A stretch of 26,017 nt of DNA. Source: WRAV01 sp050950205. GTDB lineage: Bacteria; Bacillota; Clostridia; Oscillospirales; Ruminococcaceae. Below, one piece after another: positions 8,475-14,829 of the stretch. The notes beneath the pieces are model-generated. The model worked only from the letters and a program-made list of their open reading frames with translations. It was not told the DNA's origin and made no database searches. The stretch covers positions 1 through 26,017 of the forward strand of contig JBMNHF010000008.1 of NCBI GenBank assembly GCA_050950205.1, given 5' to 3'. A program made the translations under genes and the position numbers. Numbering within the stretch: position 1 is the stretch's first letter; each line of letters starts with the position of its first letter.

Positions 8475-9260
8475 ATGCTCAGGGGTTTTTACACGGCAGC
8501 TTCCGGCATCGTCAGCCAGGAAAAGCGGCTCAACTCCATTGCCAATAATATTTCCAATGCCACCAAAGCGGGATATAAAAAAGACGACCTTGTGTTTTCC
8601 GCCTTTGGCGATCACATCGCCGTGCGGATGAACACCTACAATCAAAGCGAGTTGCATCCCATCGGCAACGGTGTTTGGATGCAGACGGTGGATGAAAAAT
8701 ACACCAACTATCAGCAAGGAGGTTTTGATGCCACCGGCCGCTCTCTGGATATGGCCATTCAGGGAGAAGGGTTCTTTGTCATTGCCGGGGAAGAGGAGGA
8801 GCCTCGCCTCACCCGGGACGGCCAGTTTGCCCTGGATGAAGAGGGGTATTTGGTGTTGCCCGGCTTTGGCAGAGTGCAGGGGCAGGATGGAGACATTCAG
8901 ATAGGCGTCTCCGATTTTGTGGTGAGTCAAAACGGAACCATTTATATTCCCGGAGAAGAGGAGGAGGACGAGCCGCAAGAGGTGGGCCGGTTGGCCATCG
9001 CCATTCCCGCCGATTACGCCGCCTTGGAAAAGGACGCCAGCGGCCTGTTTATCCCTCAGGAATACGCTCTTTTGGAAGAAGAAGGGGACAAGCGGGGCGT
9101 GGTGCTGCAAAAGATGGTGGAGCGCTCCAACGTGGATATGTCGGAAGAGATGACTCGGATGATTGCCACCCAGCGCTCTCTGCAAAGTGCCAGCCAGCTG
9201 GTTAAAATGTATGACGAAATGAGCAACGAAGCCAACAGCAGGTTGTCTAACGTAAAATAA
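8475..9260 (+). CDS. flgF: Flagellar rod protein, FlgF/FlgG family (first copy)
   Basis: Distal rod or rod-hook junction protein, exported through the flagellar gate. It has the typical N-terminal motif (MLRGFYTAASGIVSQEKRLN, then IANNISNATKAGY) and C-terminal coiled segment (RSNVDMSEEMTRMIATQRSL, then ASQLVKMYDEM). The 261-residue protein has unusually acidic insertions (GEEEEP and GEEEEDEP). A perfect AAGGAGGG at 8460-8467 sets the start. The 109-base gap upstream contains a small hairpin (TCACTT 8430-8435 with AAGTGA 8444-8449). Two rod genes after fliA match the flgG1-flgG or flhO-flhP pairs of other Firmicutes; calling this one FlgF rather than a second FlgG is uncertain. Confidence 0.85.
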   Translation: MLRGFYTAASGIVSQEKRLNSIANNISNATKAGYKKDDLVFSAFGDHIAVRMNTYNQSELHPIGNGVWMQTVDEKYTNYQQGGFDATGRSLDMAIQGEGFFVIAGEEEEPRLTRDGQFALDEEGYLVLPGFGRVQGQDGDIQIGVSDFVVSQNGTIYIPGEEEEDEPQEVGRLAIAIPADYAALEKDASGLFIPQEYALLEEEGDKRGVVLQKMVERSNVDMSEEMTRMIATQRSLQSASQLVKMYDEMSNEANSRLSNVK

Positions 9261-9283
9261 TACCTGAAAAGGGGTGAATTGGG

Positions 9284-10009
9284 ATGATTCGCGGATTTTA
9301 CAGCGCCCGACTGGGCATCAATGCGCAGCAGGAGCATTTAAATGTCATTGCCAACAATATGGCCAACCTCAACACGGTGGGTTTTAAAGGCTCCCGGGTC
9401 AGCTTTGCCGATCTGATGTATCAAAACATCAACCGCAACACCGCCGAAAACCCTGCCATAGTAGGCCATGGAGTGAAAATCAACAAGACCGACCTTTCCA
9501 TGGAGCAGGGTGCTTTGGAAGCCACCGGCTACCATCTGGACTATGCCATCACCCAGGAGGGTCAGTTTTTTGCCCTGCGGGATTCGGCAGGGGATATCTA
9601 CTACACACGGGCGGGGAACTTCATCCTCTCTCGGGGGGATGACGATGCATACTACTTAGCGGCCGCCAACGGGGACCGCATCTTGGATCCCGATCTGGAG
9701 GACATCCCCGTTGAGGTAGACGAAGAGGGTAAGTTTGAGGTGGAAAGAGATTTGATCGGTGTCTTTGCCTTTAACAACCCTTACGGACTCAACAGTGTGG
9801 GAAGCAACCGATTTATGGCCACCGATGTTTCGGGGGAAGCCTTTGTGGTGGAAGAGCCCCAAATTATGGCTGGCTACCTGGAGGGTTCTGCGGTAGAGAT
9901 AGCCGCCGAGATGGTCAAAATGATTGAGGCATCCAAGGCTTTTAGCTTTAATTCCCGCATGGTTCAGGTTGCCGACGAAGTGGAACAGACCATCAACAAT
10001 TTGCGATAG
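9284..10009 (+). CDS. flgG: Flagellar rod protein, FlgG family (second copy)
   Basis: Second rod protein of the pair, 241 residues. The N-terminus (MIRGFYSARLGINAQQEHLN, IANNMANLNTVGFKGSR) and C-terminus (GYLEGSAVEIAAEMVKMIEA, then FSFNSRMVQVADEVEQTINN) are those of axial rod/hook proteins, which polymerise through their terminal helices. The start follows AAAGGGGTGAA by about 7 bases. It differs enough from the upstream copy not to be a recent duplicate. The division of labour (FlgF and FlgG, or two FlgG) cannot be settled from sequence alone. Confidence 0.85.
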   Translation: MIRGFYSARLGINAQQEHLNVIANNMANLNTVGFKGSRVSFADLMYQNINRNTAENPAIVGHGVKINKTDLSMEQGALEATGYHLDYAITQEGQFFALRDSAGDIYYTRAGNFILSRGDDDAYYLAAANGDRILDPDLEDIPVEVDEEGKFEVERDLIGVFAFNNPYGLNSVGSNRFMATDVSGEAFVVEEPQIMAGYLEGSAVEIAAEMVKMIEASKAFSFNSRMVQVADEVEQTINNLR

Positions 10010-10086
10010 TATTTCTGGTAAAATCAATTAAGGGGCGGGATGATACTACAGGATATTTTCCTGTTTAAGACATGTGGAGGTGTAGT

Positions 10087-11514
10087 ATGTTTGGAGATAA
10101 GATACAAGAGGTAACGGGGCAGGAACCGGTTTTTGTAAAACCAATTATTCAGGTGAATGTGATTCGGGATGCCCACCAGTGCGAATTGATCCTTCGGCGG
10201 CCTCATCCAAACACTGTGCCCCCTTTGCTGGGTGACCTCCAAAAGGCCCTTGCGGACAAAGGCGTTACCTATGGAGTGCAAGAGGAGCTTTTATACAGCT
10301 TAACCCAAGACCCTATTTTCGATAAGCCCTTAATTGTAGCACAGGGCAAACTGCCTACGGTGGGAAAAGATGGCTCCCTGAACTTTCTCATTTCTACCGA
10401 GCGGGATCTGCGCCCCACCATTTTGGAAGATGGCACCGCCGATTACAAAAACCTGGGATATGTCAACAACGTGGAAAAAGGGCAACCGCTCTGCGAAATC
10501 ATCCCCCCGGAAAAGGGGGAAGACGGGATTAACGTTTATGGGCAGGTGCTGGAGGGAATCTACGGGAAAGAAGCTCCCTCCCCCCAAGGCGGCGGAACAG
10601 AGATTTCCGACGATGGCAGGCATCTGCTGGCAGCGGTGTCCGGCAACGCCGTGGTTCACAAAAATGTAGTCACCGTTCAGGAAGTATTGAAAATCAGGGG
10701 AAATATCGACAACTCCACCGGCGACATCTATTTTGTGGGGGATGTCCATGTCAGTGGAGATGTGATGTCCGGCTTTACCGTTTCGGGAGCCAACCTTGTC
10801 ATCCGAGGCAATGTGGAAGGGGCAACCCTCATTGCCGCCGGTGATGTGTCTTTGGCCCAGGGAATGAACGGGATGAATCGGGGCAGCATCACCGCCATGG
10901 GCAGCGTCAAGGCCAAATATCTGCAAAACTGTACTGTCAAAGCGGAAGGGGATATTTACGCCGACTATATTATGTATTCCCACCTGGAGTGCGACGGCAG
11001 CGTGGAGTTGGGCGGCAAGCGAGCTACTTTGATTGGCGGGCGCTCCTACATTGCCGGCCGATTAATCGCCAAAACCCTGGGGACCGAGGCTCATACTGCC
11101 ACCGAAATCTACATGGCCACCACCGGTATGTCCATGAAGCATAAGGTAGAGGAGCTCAACGCCGAAATTCAGGCCATTGACGGGGAAATTCTCAAGCTGG
11201 TACAGGGCCTTAATCGGCTGGATAGTCTGCGCAAACAAAATCGCCTTACCCAGGAGCATGCCTCTGTCATCCAACAGATCAAGGAACGGTACGTTGCCCT
11301 GAACAGCGACCGCAAAAAACGAGTGGCAACTTTGGACCAAATCAAACAGCGTCAGTTGGAGCAGAGCAGCCTCAATTCCTATATTGAGTGCAAGGGCAGG
11401 GTACATTCCGGCGTTCGCATTGCCTTTGGCCCTTTGATTTACAACGTTCAGGACAGCTTTGTAAACAGCCGCATCGGCATTATTGATGGGGATATTAAAA
11501 TCTCCAGTCTGTAA
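10087..11514 (+). CDS. FapA family protein (DUF342, flagellar assembly protein A)
   Basis: The 475-residue protein is read from ATG 10087 because GGAGG lies at 10076-10080; an earlier ATG at 10072 would overlap that site. Residues about 60-200 match the N-terminal part of DUF342 (GKDGSLNFLI, KNLGYVNNVEKGQPLCEI, PEKGEDGINVYGQVL). About 200-340 is a beta-solenoid of short glycine-spaced turns (GNIDNSTGDIYFVGDVHVSG, VRGNVEG-type repeats). Then comes a coiled coil of about 90 residues (VEELNAEIQAIDGEILKLVQ onward) and a last solenoid turn. The family is named for a flagellar assembly role in Vibrio but is widespread in clostridia and its molecular job is not settled. It is the last gene of the flagellar unit. 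Confidence 0.85.
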   Translation: MFGDKIQEVTGQEPVFVKPIIQVNVIRDAHQCELILRRPHPNTVPPLLGDLQKALADKGVTYGVQEELLYSLTQDPIFDKPLIVAQGKLPTVGKDGSLNFLISTERDLRPTILEDGTADYKNLGYVNNVEKGQPLCEIIPPEKGEDGINVYGQVLEGIYGKEAPSPQGGGTEISDDGRHLLAAVSGNAVVHKNVVTVQEVLKIRGNIDNSTGDIYFVGDVHVSGDVMSGFTVSGANLVIRGNVEGATLIAAGDVSLAQGMNGMNRGSITAMGSVKAKYLQNCTVKAEGDIYADYIMYSHLECDGSVELGGKRATLIGGRSYIAGRLIAKTLGTEAHTATEIYMATTGMSMKHKVEELNAEIQAIDGEILKLVQGLNRLDSLRKQNRLTQEHASVIQQIKERYVALNSDRKKRVATLDQIKQRQLEQSSLNSYIECKGRVHSGVRIAFGPLIYNVQDSFVNSRIGIIDGDIKISSL

Positions 11515-11524
11515 AAAGCAAAAC

Positions 11525-11560
11525 AATCCCCTGTTGCAGTAGATGCTGCAACAGGGGATT
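11525..11560 (+). terminator. Intrinsic terminator ending the flagellar operon
   Basis: A perfect 15-bp inverted repeat, AATCCCCTGTTGCAG (11525-11539) and CTGCAACAGGGGATT (11546-11560), has a 6-base loop and lies 10 bases after the fapA stop. The T tract is short (ATTTCT), but the upstream A-rich side is also present. It separates the flagellar unit from the kinase-like gene. Confidence 0.85.
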
Positions 11561-11606
11561 TCTGGTGTATCATATTATTGCAAACGAATGTATATGGAGT
11601 GGGAAG

Positions 11607-12107
11607 ATGAAAAATCTTATTGTCATCAATGGAACCATGGGGGTGGGAAAAACCACAACCAGCCGGGCATTGCAAAAAATGTTGCCCAACTGTGTCTTTT
11701 TGGATGGGGACTGGTGTTGGGATATGTCCCCTTTCATCGTCAATGAGGAAACCAAAGGGATGGTGCTGGACAATATCAGCTATCTCTTAAACAATTTTCT
11801 TTCCTGTTCGGTGTATGAAAATATAGTGTTCTGCTGGGTGATGCATGAACAGGGGACTCTGGATGATGTCTTGTCCAGACTGGACACAAAACACAGTAAT
11901 GTCTACAAATTTTCCCTGGTCTGTTCCCAGAAGGCTTTGATTTCCCGGCTTACAAAGGATGTCGAGCTGGGCAGCAGAACCAACGATGTGATAAACCGAA
12001 GTGTGCCTAGATTAAAGAACTATCTTGCCATGGATACCCTGCCCATTGATGTTAGCGAAATTTCAGCCAAAGAAGCCGCCGAAATCATCTTAAAGCGGAT
12101 ATCTTAA
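11607..12107 (+). CDS. Small P-loop kinase-like protein of unknown substrate
   Basis: The 166-residue protein starts MKNLIVINGTMGVGKTTTSR, with a Walker A motif (GTMGVGKTT) at residues 9-17. It has an acidic motif, LDGDWCWD, near residue 35 and a lid-like stretch rich in Arg (DVINRSVPRLKNYL). This is the layout of small nucleotide- or antibiotic-kinase-like P-loop proteins; the substrate cannot be named. GGAG about 7 bases upstream of ATG 11607 sets the start. The gene looks more A/T-rich than its neighbours and sits alone between the flagellar terminator and convergent cheD, only 10 bases from the cheD stop. That is consistent with an inserted or transferred gene, but not proof. Confidence 0.75.
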   Translation: MKNLIVINGTMGVGKTTTSRALQKMLPNCVFLDGDWCWDMSPFIVNEETKGMVLDNISYLLNNFLSCSVYENIVFCWVMHEQGTLDDVLSRLDTKHSNVYKFSLVCSQKALISRLTKDVELGSRTNDVINRSVPRLKNYLAMDTLPIDVSEISAKEAAEIILKRIS

Positions 12108-12117
12108 GAGCAAAGCC

Positions 12118-12618
12118 CTACAATTCCTTGACGGTTTTGTTCAGGGCCTTTACCGTCATAATGCCGGTGGCGGGATCAAACAAAACGGTGCGCCCGTAGT
12201 TTTCCAGCACATCCCGGGCGACAATGGGAATCGCCAACGCCTGAAGGGTGGCGATGACAGCGGCCACATTACGCTGACCGATTTGCCAGATATCGCTGGT
12301 GCTATTGGAAGCGGCGGATGAGGTAGAGCCAAACATCTGGGCACCACCGGCAATTTTGGCGGTGATGCGGCTGCGAAAAGCGCCCTGCTGTTCCATCTTT
12401 TTTACCATATCCGGAATGGCAGTATCTGCAAACTTCATGATGTTTTTATCCCCGGGGGACACCTTGATGCTGGGAAGCATAATGTGCGCCAGTCCCCCGA
12501 TGCGGGTTACGGGGTCCAACAAGCAGATGCCAACGCAAGATCCCAAAGCATATGTAACCAGAGTATCCGGAGGCTTGGCCAGTTTTAAATCGGAAATTCC
12601 AACAATTAAGGCACCCAT
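12118..12618 (-). CDS. cheD: Chemoreceptor glutamine deamidase CheD
   Basis: CheD deamidates glutamines in chemoreceptors and is held by CheC in a CheY-P-dependent feedback loop. The 166-residue product has the catalytic triad in register with the known family: T22 (LVTYALGS), C28 (ALGSCVGICLLD) and H45 (GGLAHIMLP). AKIAGGAQMF and GRTVLFDPATGIM-type motifs follow. The start is one base after the cheC stop, so the two are one transcription unit. It converges on the kinase-like gene with no hairpin in the 10-base gap. Confidence 0.95.
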   Translation of the reverse strand: MGALIVGISDLKLAKPPDTLVTYALGSCVGICLLDPVTRIGGLAHIMLPSIKVSPGDKNIMKFADTAIPDMVKKMEQQGAFRSRITAKIAGGAQMFGSTSSAASNSTSDIWQIGQRNVAAVIATLQALAIPIVARDVLENYGRTVLFDPATGIMTVKALNKTVKEL

Positions 12619-12619
12619 A

Positions 12620-13237
12620 TCATGCCAGCCCCAACTTGGATAACATAAGATTGAGGGACTTCATCTCGGCAAATAAAATCATGTGGCTCATGACGCTTTG
12701 GGTGCTGGATTGAAAGTTTTCCTCAATAAAAAGAACCTTGTCGCCAACGGTGCCAAATTTGATGATAGGCACCGACAAAAGGGCTCCCGCCATATCAATG
12801 CTCACTTCCGGCACCGAGACATTGATGAACAGGCCGGTCAGTTCGGCAATGGATTTGACATAGGCTGCCGACAGAATATTTCCCACCTCTTGAATGGCGG
12901 AAAGAGCCAGCTCGTCCATTTCATCAAAGCTATTGTAGGCTCCCCCCATTAAAATGTTGAGAATGAGGTGAGCAAAGTCCTTATTGAGCAAAAACATAAT
13001 CATTCCGTCAATGTCGCCGGACAGATTGAGCAAAACTCCGTAGGTAAGAGCTTCTGGCCCGCCTACCGCATCGGCTACATTGTTGAATTCCAGCAGGTTG
13101 ACCTTGGGTAGCGTCATATCAATGGGCTGGCCCAGCATCACCGAAAGAGCGGTGGCTGCATTTCCTGCACCAATGTTTCCAATTTCCCGCAGCACATCTA
13201 TGTGGACGGCGCTTAAATCTTCATAACTGGCGTTCAT
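12620..13237 (-). CDS. cheC: CheY-P phosphatase CheC
   Basis: CheC removes phosphate from CheY-P and binds CheD. The start at 13237 (MNASYEDLSAVH) is preferred because the GGGGGAAGGGGG Shine-Dalgarno run lies 6 bases upstream; the ATG at 13243 would abut it. The 205-residue protein has both active-site motifs in full: D14-E18-N21 with P44, and S113-E117-N120 with P143, each with the 22-residue spacing typical of the family. It is read divergently from parA and away from the flagellar operon. The same cell has FliY, so two CheY-P phosphatases are present. Confidence 0.95.
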   Translation of the reverse strand: MNASYEDLSAVHIDVLREIGNIGAGNAATALSVMLGQPIDMTLPKVNLLEFNNVADAVGGPEALTYGVLLNLSGDIDGMIMFLLNKDFAHLILNILMGGAYNSFDEMDELALSAIQEVGNILSAAYVKSIAELTGLFINVSVPEVSIDMAGALLSVPIIKFGTVGDKVLFIEENFQSSTQSVMSHMILFAEMKSLNLMLSKLGLA

Positions 13238-13244
13238 ACACATC

Positions 13245-13265
13245 CCCCTTCCCCCTTTAGGGGGG
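13245..13265 (-). promoter_or_regulatory. G/C hairpin overlapping the cheC ribosome-binding site
   Basis: On the minus strand the cheC leader reads CCCCCC-TAAA-GGGGG-AA-GGGGG just before the start codon. The C run can pair with either G run, and the second G run is the Shine-Dalgarno site. A local block on translation is possible, but this is inference from sequence only. Confidence 0.4.
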
Positions 13266-13304
13266 CTTTGATCGGACGCTACCGGTTTTTGGCATTCTTA
13301 ACCT

Positions 13305-13333
13305 ATTATACTATAGTAAAAAGCAAGATACAA
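13305..13333 (-). promoter_or_regulatory. Probable promoter for cheC-cheD
   Basis: Read on the minus strand, TTGTAT (plus-strand 13328-13333) and a perfect TATAAT (13305-13310) are 17 bases apart. Only three of six -35 bases match, but the -10 is perfect and the spacing ideal. Transcription would start near 13298, about 60 bases before cheC. Confidence 0.6.
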
Positions 13334-13376
13334 CATAGTTTCTGCTGGAATTGACAAAAATCTTCCTCCTTCCCAA

Positions 13377-13390
13377 TCGATAAATATCGA
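13377..13390. promoter_or_regulatory. Palindromic candidate operator between cheC and parA
   Basis: TCGATA-AA-TATCGA is a perfect 6-bp inverted repeat lying between the two divergent promoters, 18 bases upstream of the parA -35. A 9-base direct repeat GACAAAAAT occurs at 13353-13361 and 13389-13397. On the minus strand the repeats read TTTTTGTC followed by AAT and GAT, which resemble Spo0A boxes (TTTGTCGAA). No regulator is proven. Confidence 0.4.
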
Positions 13391-13408
13391 CAAAAATTAC
13401 CAGATAAC

Positions 13409-13437
13409 TTTACAAAGCAACCGGAAAGCTCTATAAT
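13409..13437 (+). promoter_or_regulatory. Sigma-A-type promoter for parA-comFB
   Basis: TTTACA (13409-13414), a 17-base spacer and a perfect TATAAT (13432-13437). Transcription would begin near 13444, leaving a leader of about 90 bases before parA. This is the best housekeeping promoter in the window. Confidence 0.8.
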
Positions 13438-13535
13438 GAGAATAGCTGAAATATCCAATCTGTAAGTGTTGCTATACGTACCTTCCGGTCAGACTTTTTT
13501 GTTGCACAATTAAGGCGGATAAAGGATGTGGATCA

Positions 13536-14297
13536 ATGGCGAGAGTGATTTCGGTGACCAATCAGAAGGGCGGCGTGGGCAAAACCACTACCTCCCTTGC
13601 TTTGGCCACCGGACTGATGCGCAATGGCTTTAAGGCACTGGCAGTAGATATGGATCCTCAGGCCAATTTAAGTTTTGGACTGGGGGGAGATACCGAGGAT
13701 GGACCCACAGTGTACGACTTGCTCAAAGGGGATGTTCATCCCCGTTTTGCTGTACAGAGAACCAGCTGTGTGGATTTAATCTCCTCCAATATCCTTCTTT
13801 CCGGCGTCGATCTGGAGTTTACCCGCTCCGGACGGGAGTATTTGCTGCGAACCGGGCTGGAACCTTTGCGGGATAAGTACGATTACATCGTTATCGATAC
13901 ACCTCCCGCCCTCAATATCCTTACGGTGAACGCCTTTGCTGCCTCCGATTACGTTATCATTCCCATGCTGGCCGATATTTTCAGCCTTCAGGGAATTGCA
14001 CAGTTATCCGATACCATTTTGCGACTGCAGCAGGCCTGCAACCCTGATCTTGTCATTGGGGGAATATTGCTATCCAAATATGACGGAAGGACTATACTGG
14101 GAAAACGCATTCGGGAAACGGCGGAAATGGTGGCGGAACAGGTGGGAACCCGCCTGTATAAGACAGCCATTCGCAATTCTATTTCCATACCCGAGTCTCA
14201 GACCAATCAGGTGAGTATGTTTGAATACGCACCCCGCAACCCCGCCGTACGGGATTATGCCGCCTTTATCCAAGAACTGTTGGCCGAGGGGGTGTAG
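13536..14297 (+). CDS. Orphan ParA/Soj-type ATPase
   Basis: A 253-residue ParA-family ATPase. The deviant Walker A motif is K11-G-G-V-G-K16-T (NQKGGVGKTTTS), Walker A' is D38-M-D40-P-Q-A-N, and Walker B is VIDTPPAL. The C-terminal NPAVRDYAAFIQELL is usual for Soj-like members. AAAGGA upstream sets the start. Such ATPases pattern DNA, chemoreceptor arrays or other cargo on the nucleoid or membrane. There is no ParB gene beside it and no N-terminal helix-turn-helix. The sequence is Soj-like, not a recognisable FlhG/MinD with a membrane helix. Its stop is 2 bases before the ComFB gene, so they are coupled. A role in placing flagellar or chemotaxis parts is plausible but inferred. Confidence 0.88.
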   Translation: MARVISVTNQKGGVGKTTTSLALATGLMRNGFKALAVDMDPQANLSFGLGGDTEDGPTVYDLLKGDVHPRFAVQRTSCVDLISSNILLSGVDLEFTRSGREYLLRTGLEPLRDKYDYIVIDTPPALNILTVNAFAASDYVIIPMLADIFSLQGIAQLSDTILRLQQACNPDLVIGGILLSKYDGRTILGKRIRETAEMVAEQVGTRLYKTAIRNSISIPESQTNQVSMFEYAPRNPAVRDYAAFIQELLAEGV

Positions 14298-14299
14298 GA

Positions 14300-14716
14300 G
14301 TGGCCAGAAAAGCAAAAAAAGACTTTGATAAAGACCAAATGTATTCCAAGATCATGCCCTCTATTGTGACGGTACCGCCTCAAACGCAAGTAGAGCAGGC
14401 TCCTCCCCAGCGTGACGATGCTTTGGAGGCGGATTATGTGCAGCAGCAGTATGTGCTGCGCAATTTTATGGAAGATATTGTGATGGACAAACTAAATCGC
14501 ACCATGACCATGCTCCGGTGCTGTGAATGCGAACGCTGCAAAAAAGATGTGATGGCTTATGCTCTTAACGAGTTGCCCTCCGCCTACATGGTGACAGAGC
14601 CCCAAGAGCTGGAGGCCAATGTAAAACAGCTTCGCAAAACCTACGAAATTAAGGTGACCTCTGCTCTCATTCAAGCGGTGCAAAAGGTCAAGGCTTGTCC
14701 CAATCATAAGAAATAA
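14300..14716 (+). CDS. ComFB-domain protein
   Basis: A 138-residue protein starting at GTG 14300, with GAGGGGG about 7 bases upstream inside parA. The first 50 residues are polar and probably disordered. The rest matches the late-competence ComFB family: NFMEDIVMDKLNRTM, then CCECERCKKDVMAYALNELP (close to the family's C-C-x-x-C-x-x-D-x-x-A-x-A-L-N-x-L-P), then a helical part and a final CPNHKK. The cysteines suggest metal binding. Some ComFB proteins of cyanobacteria have been reported to bind cyclic dinucleotides; whether this one does is unknown. In Bacillus subtilis comFB also lies close to flagellar genes. It is co-transcribed with the ParA ATPase. Confidence 0.75.
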   Translation: MARKAKKDFDKDQMYSKIMPSIVTVPPQTQVEQAPPQRDDALEADYVQQQYVLRNFMEDIVMDKLNRTMTMLRCCECERCKKDVMAYALNELPSAYMVTEPQELEANVKQLRKTYEIKVTSALIQAVQKVKACPNHKK

Positions 14717-14746
14717 AAAGGTTGTGCTGCTTTGCAACTACACAAC

Positions 14747-14790
14747 GCCCCTGAGAATATCGCCAGAGAAAAGGCATACAGGGGCTTTTT
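14747..14790 (+). terminator. Terminator after the parA-comFB unit
   Basis: GCCCCTG (14747-14753) pairs with CAGGGGC (14779-14785), followed by five T. The interior can form a second stem (TATCGCC with GGCATA). A further stem, GTTGTG with CACAAC, lies just upstream (14721-14746). Confidence 0.7.
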
Positions 14791-14829
14791 GTCTACTTAT
14801 TGTCATACCTTTTGTAGAGGAGGTTCGCA

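Noticed and set aside
10019..10045. Sigma-D-like promoter upstream of fapA (TAAA, 16 bases, GATGATA)
   Set aside because: Only five of seven -10 bases match GCCGATA and the spacing is one base off the usual 15, so it could be chance.
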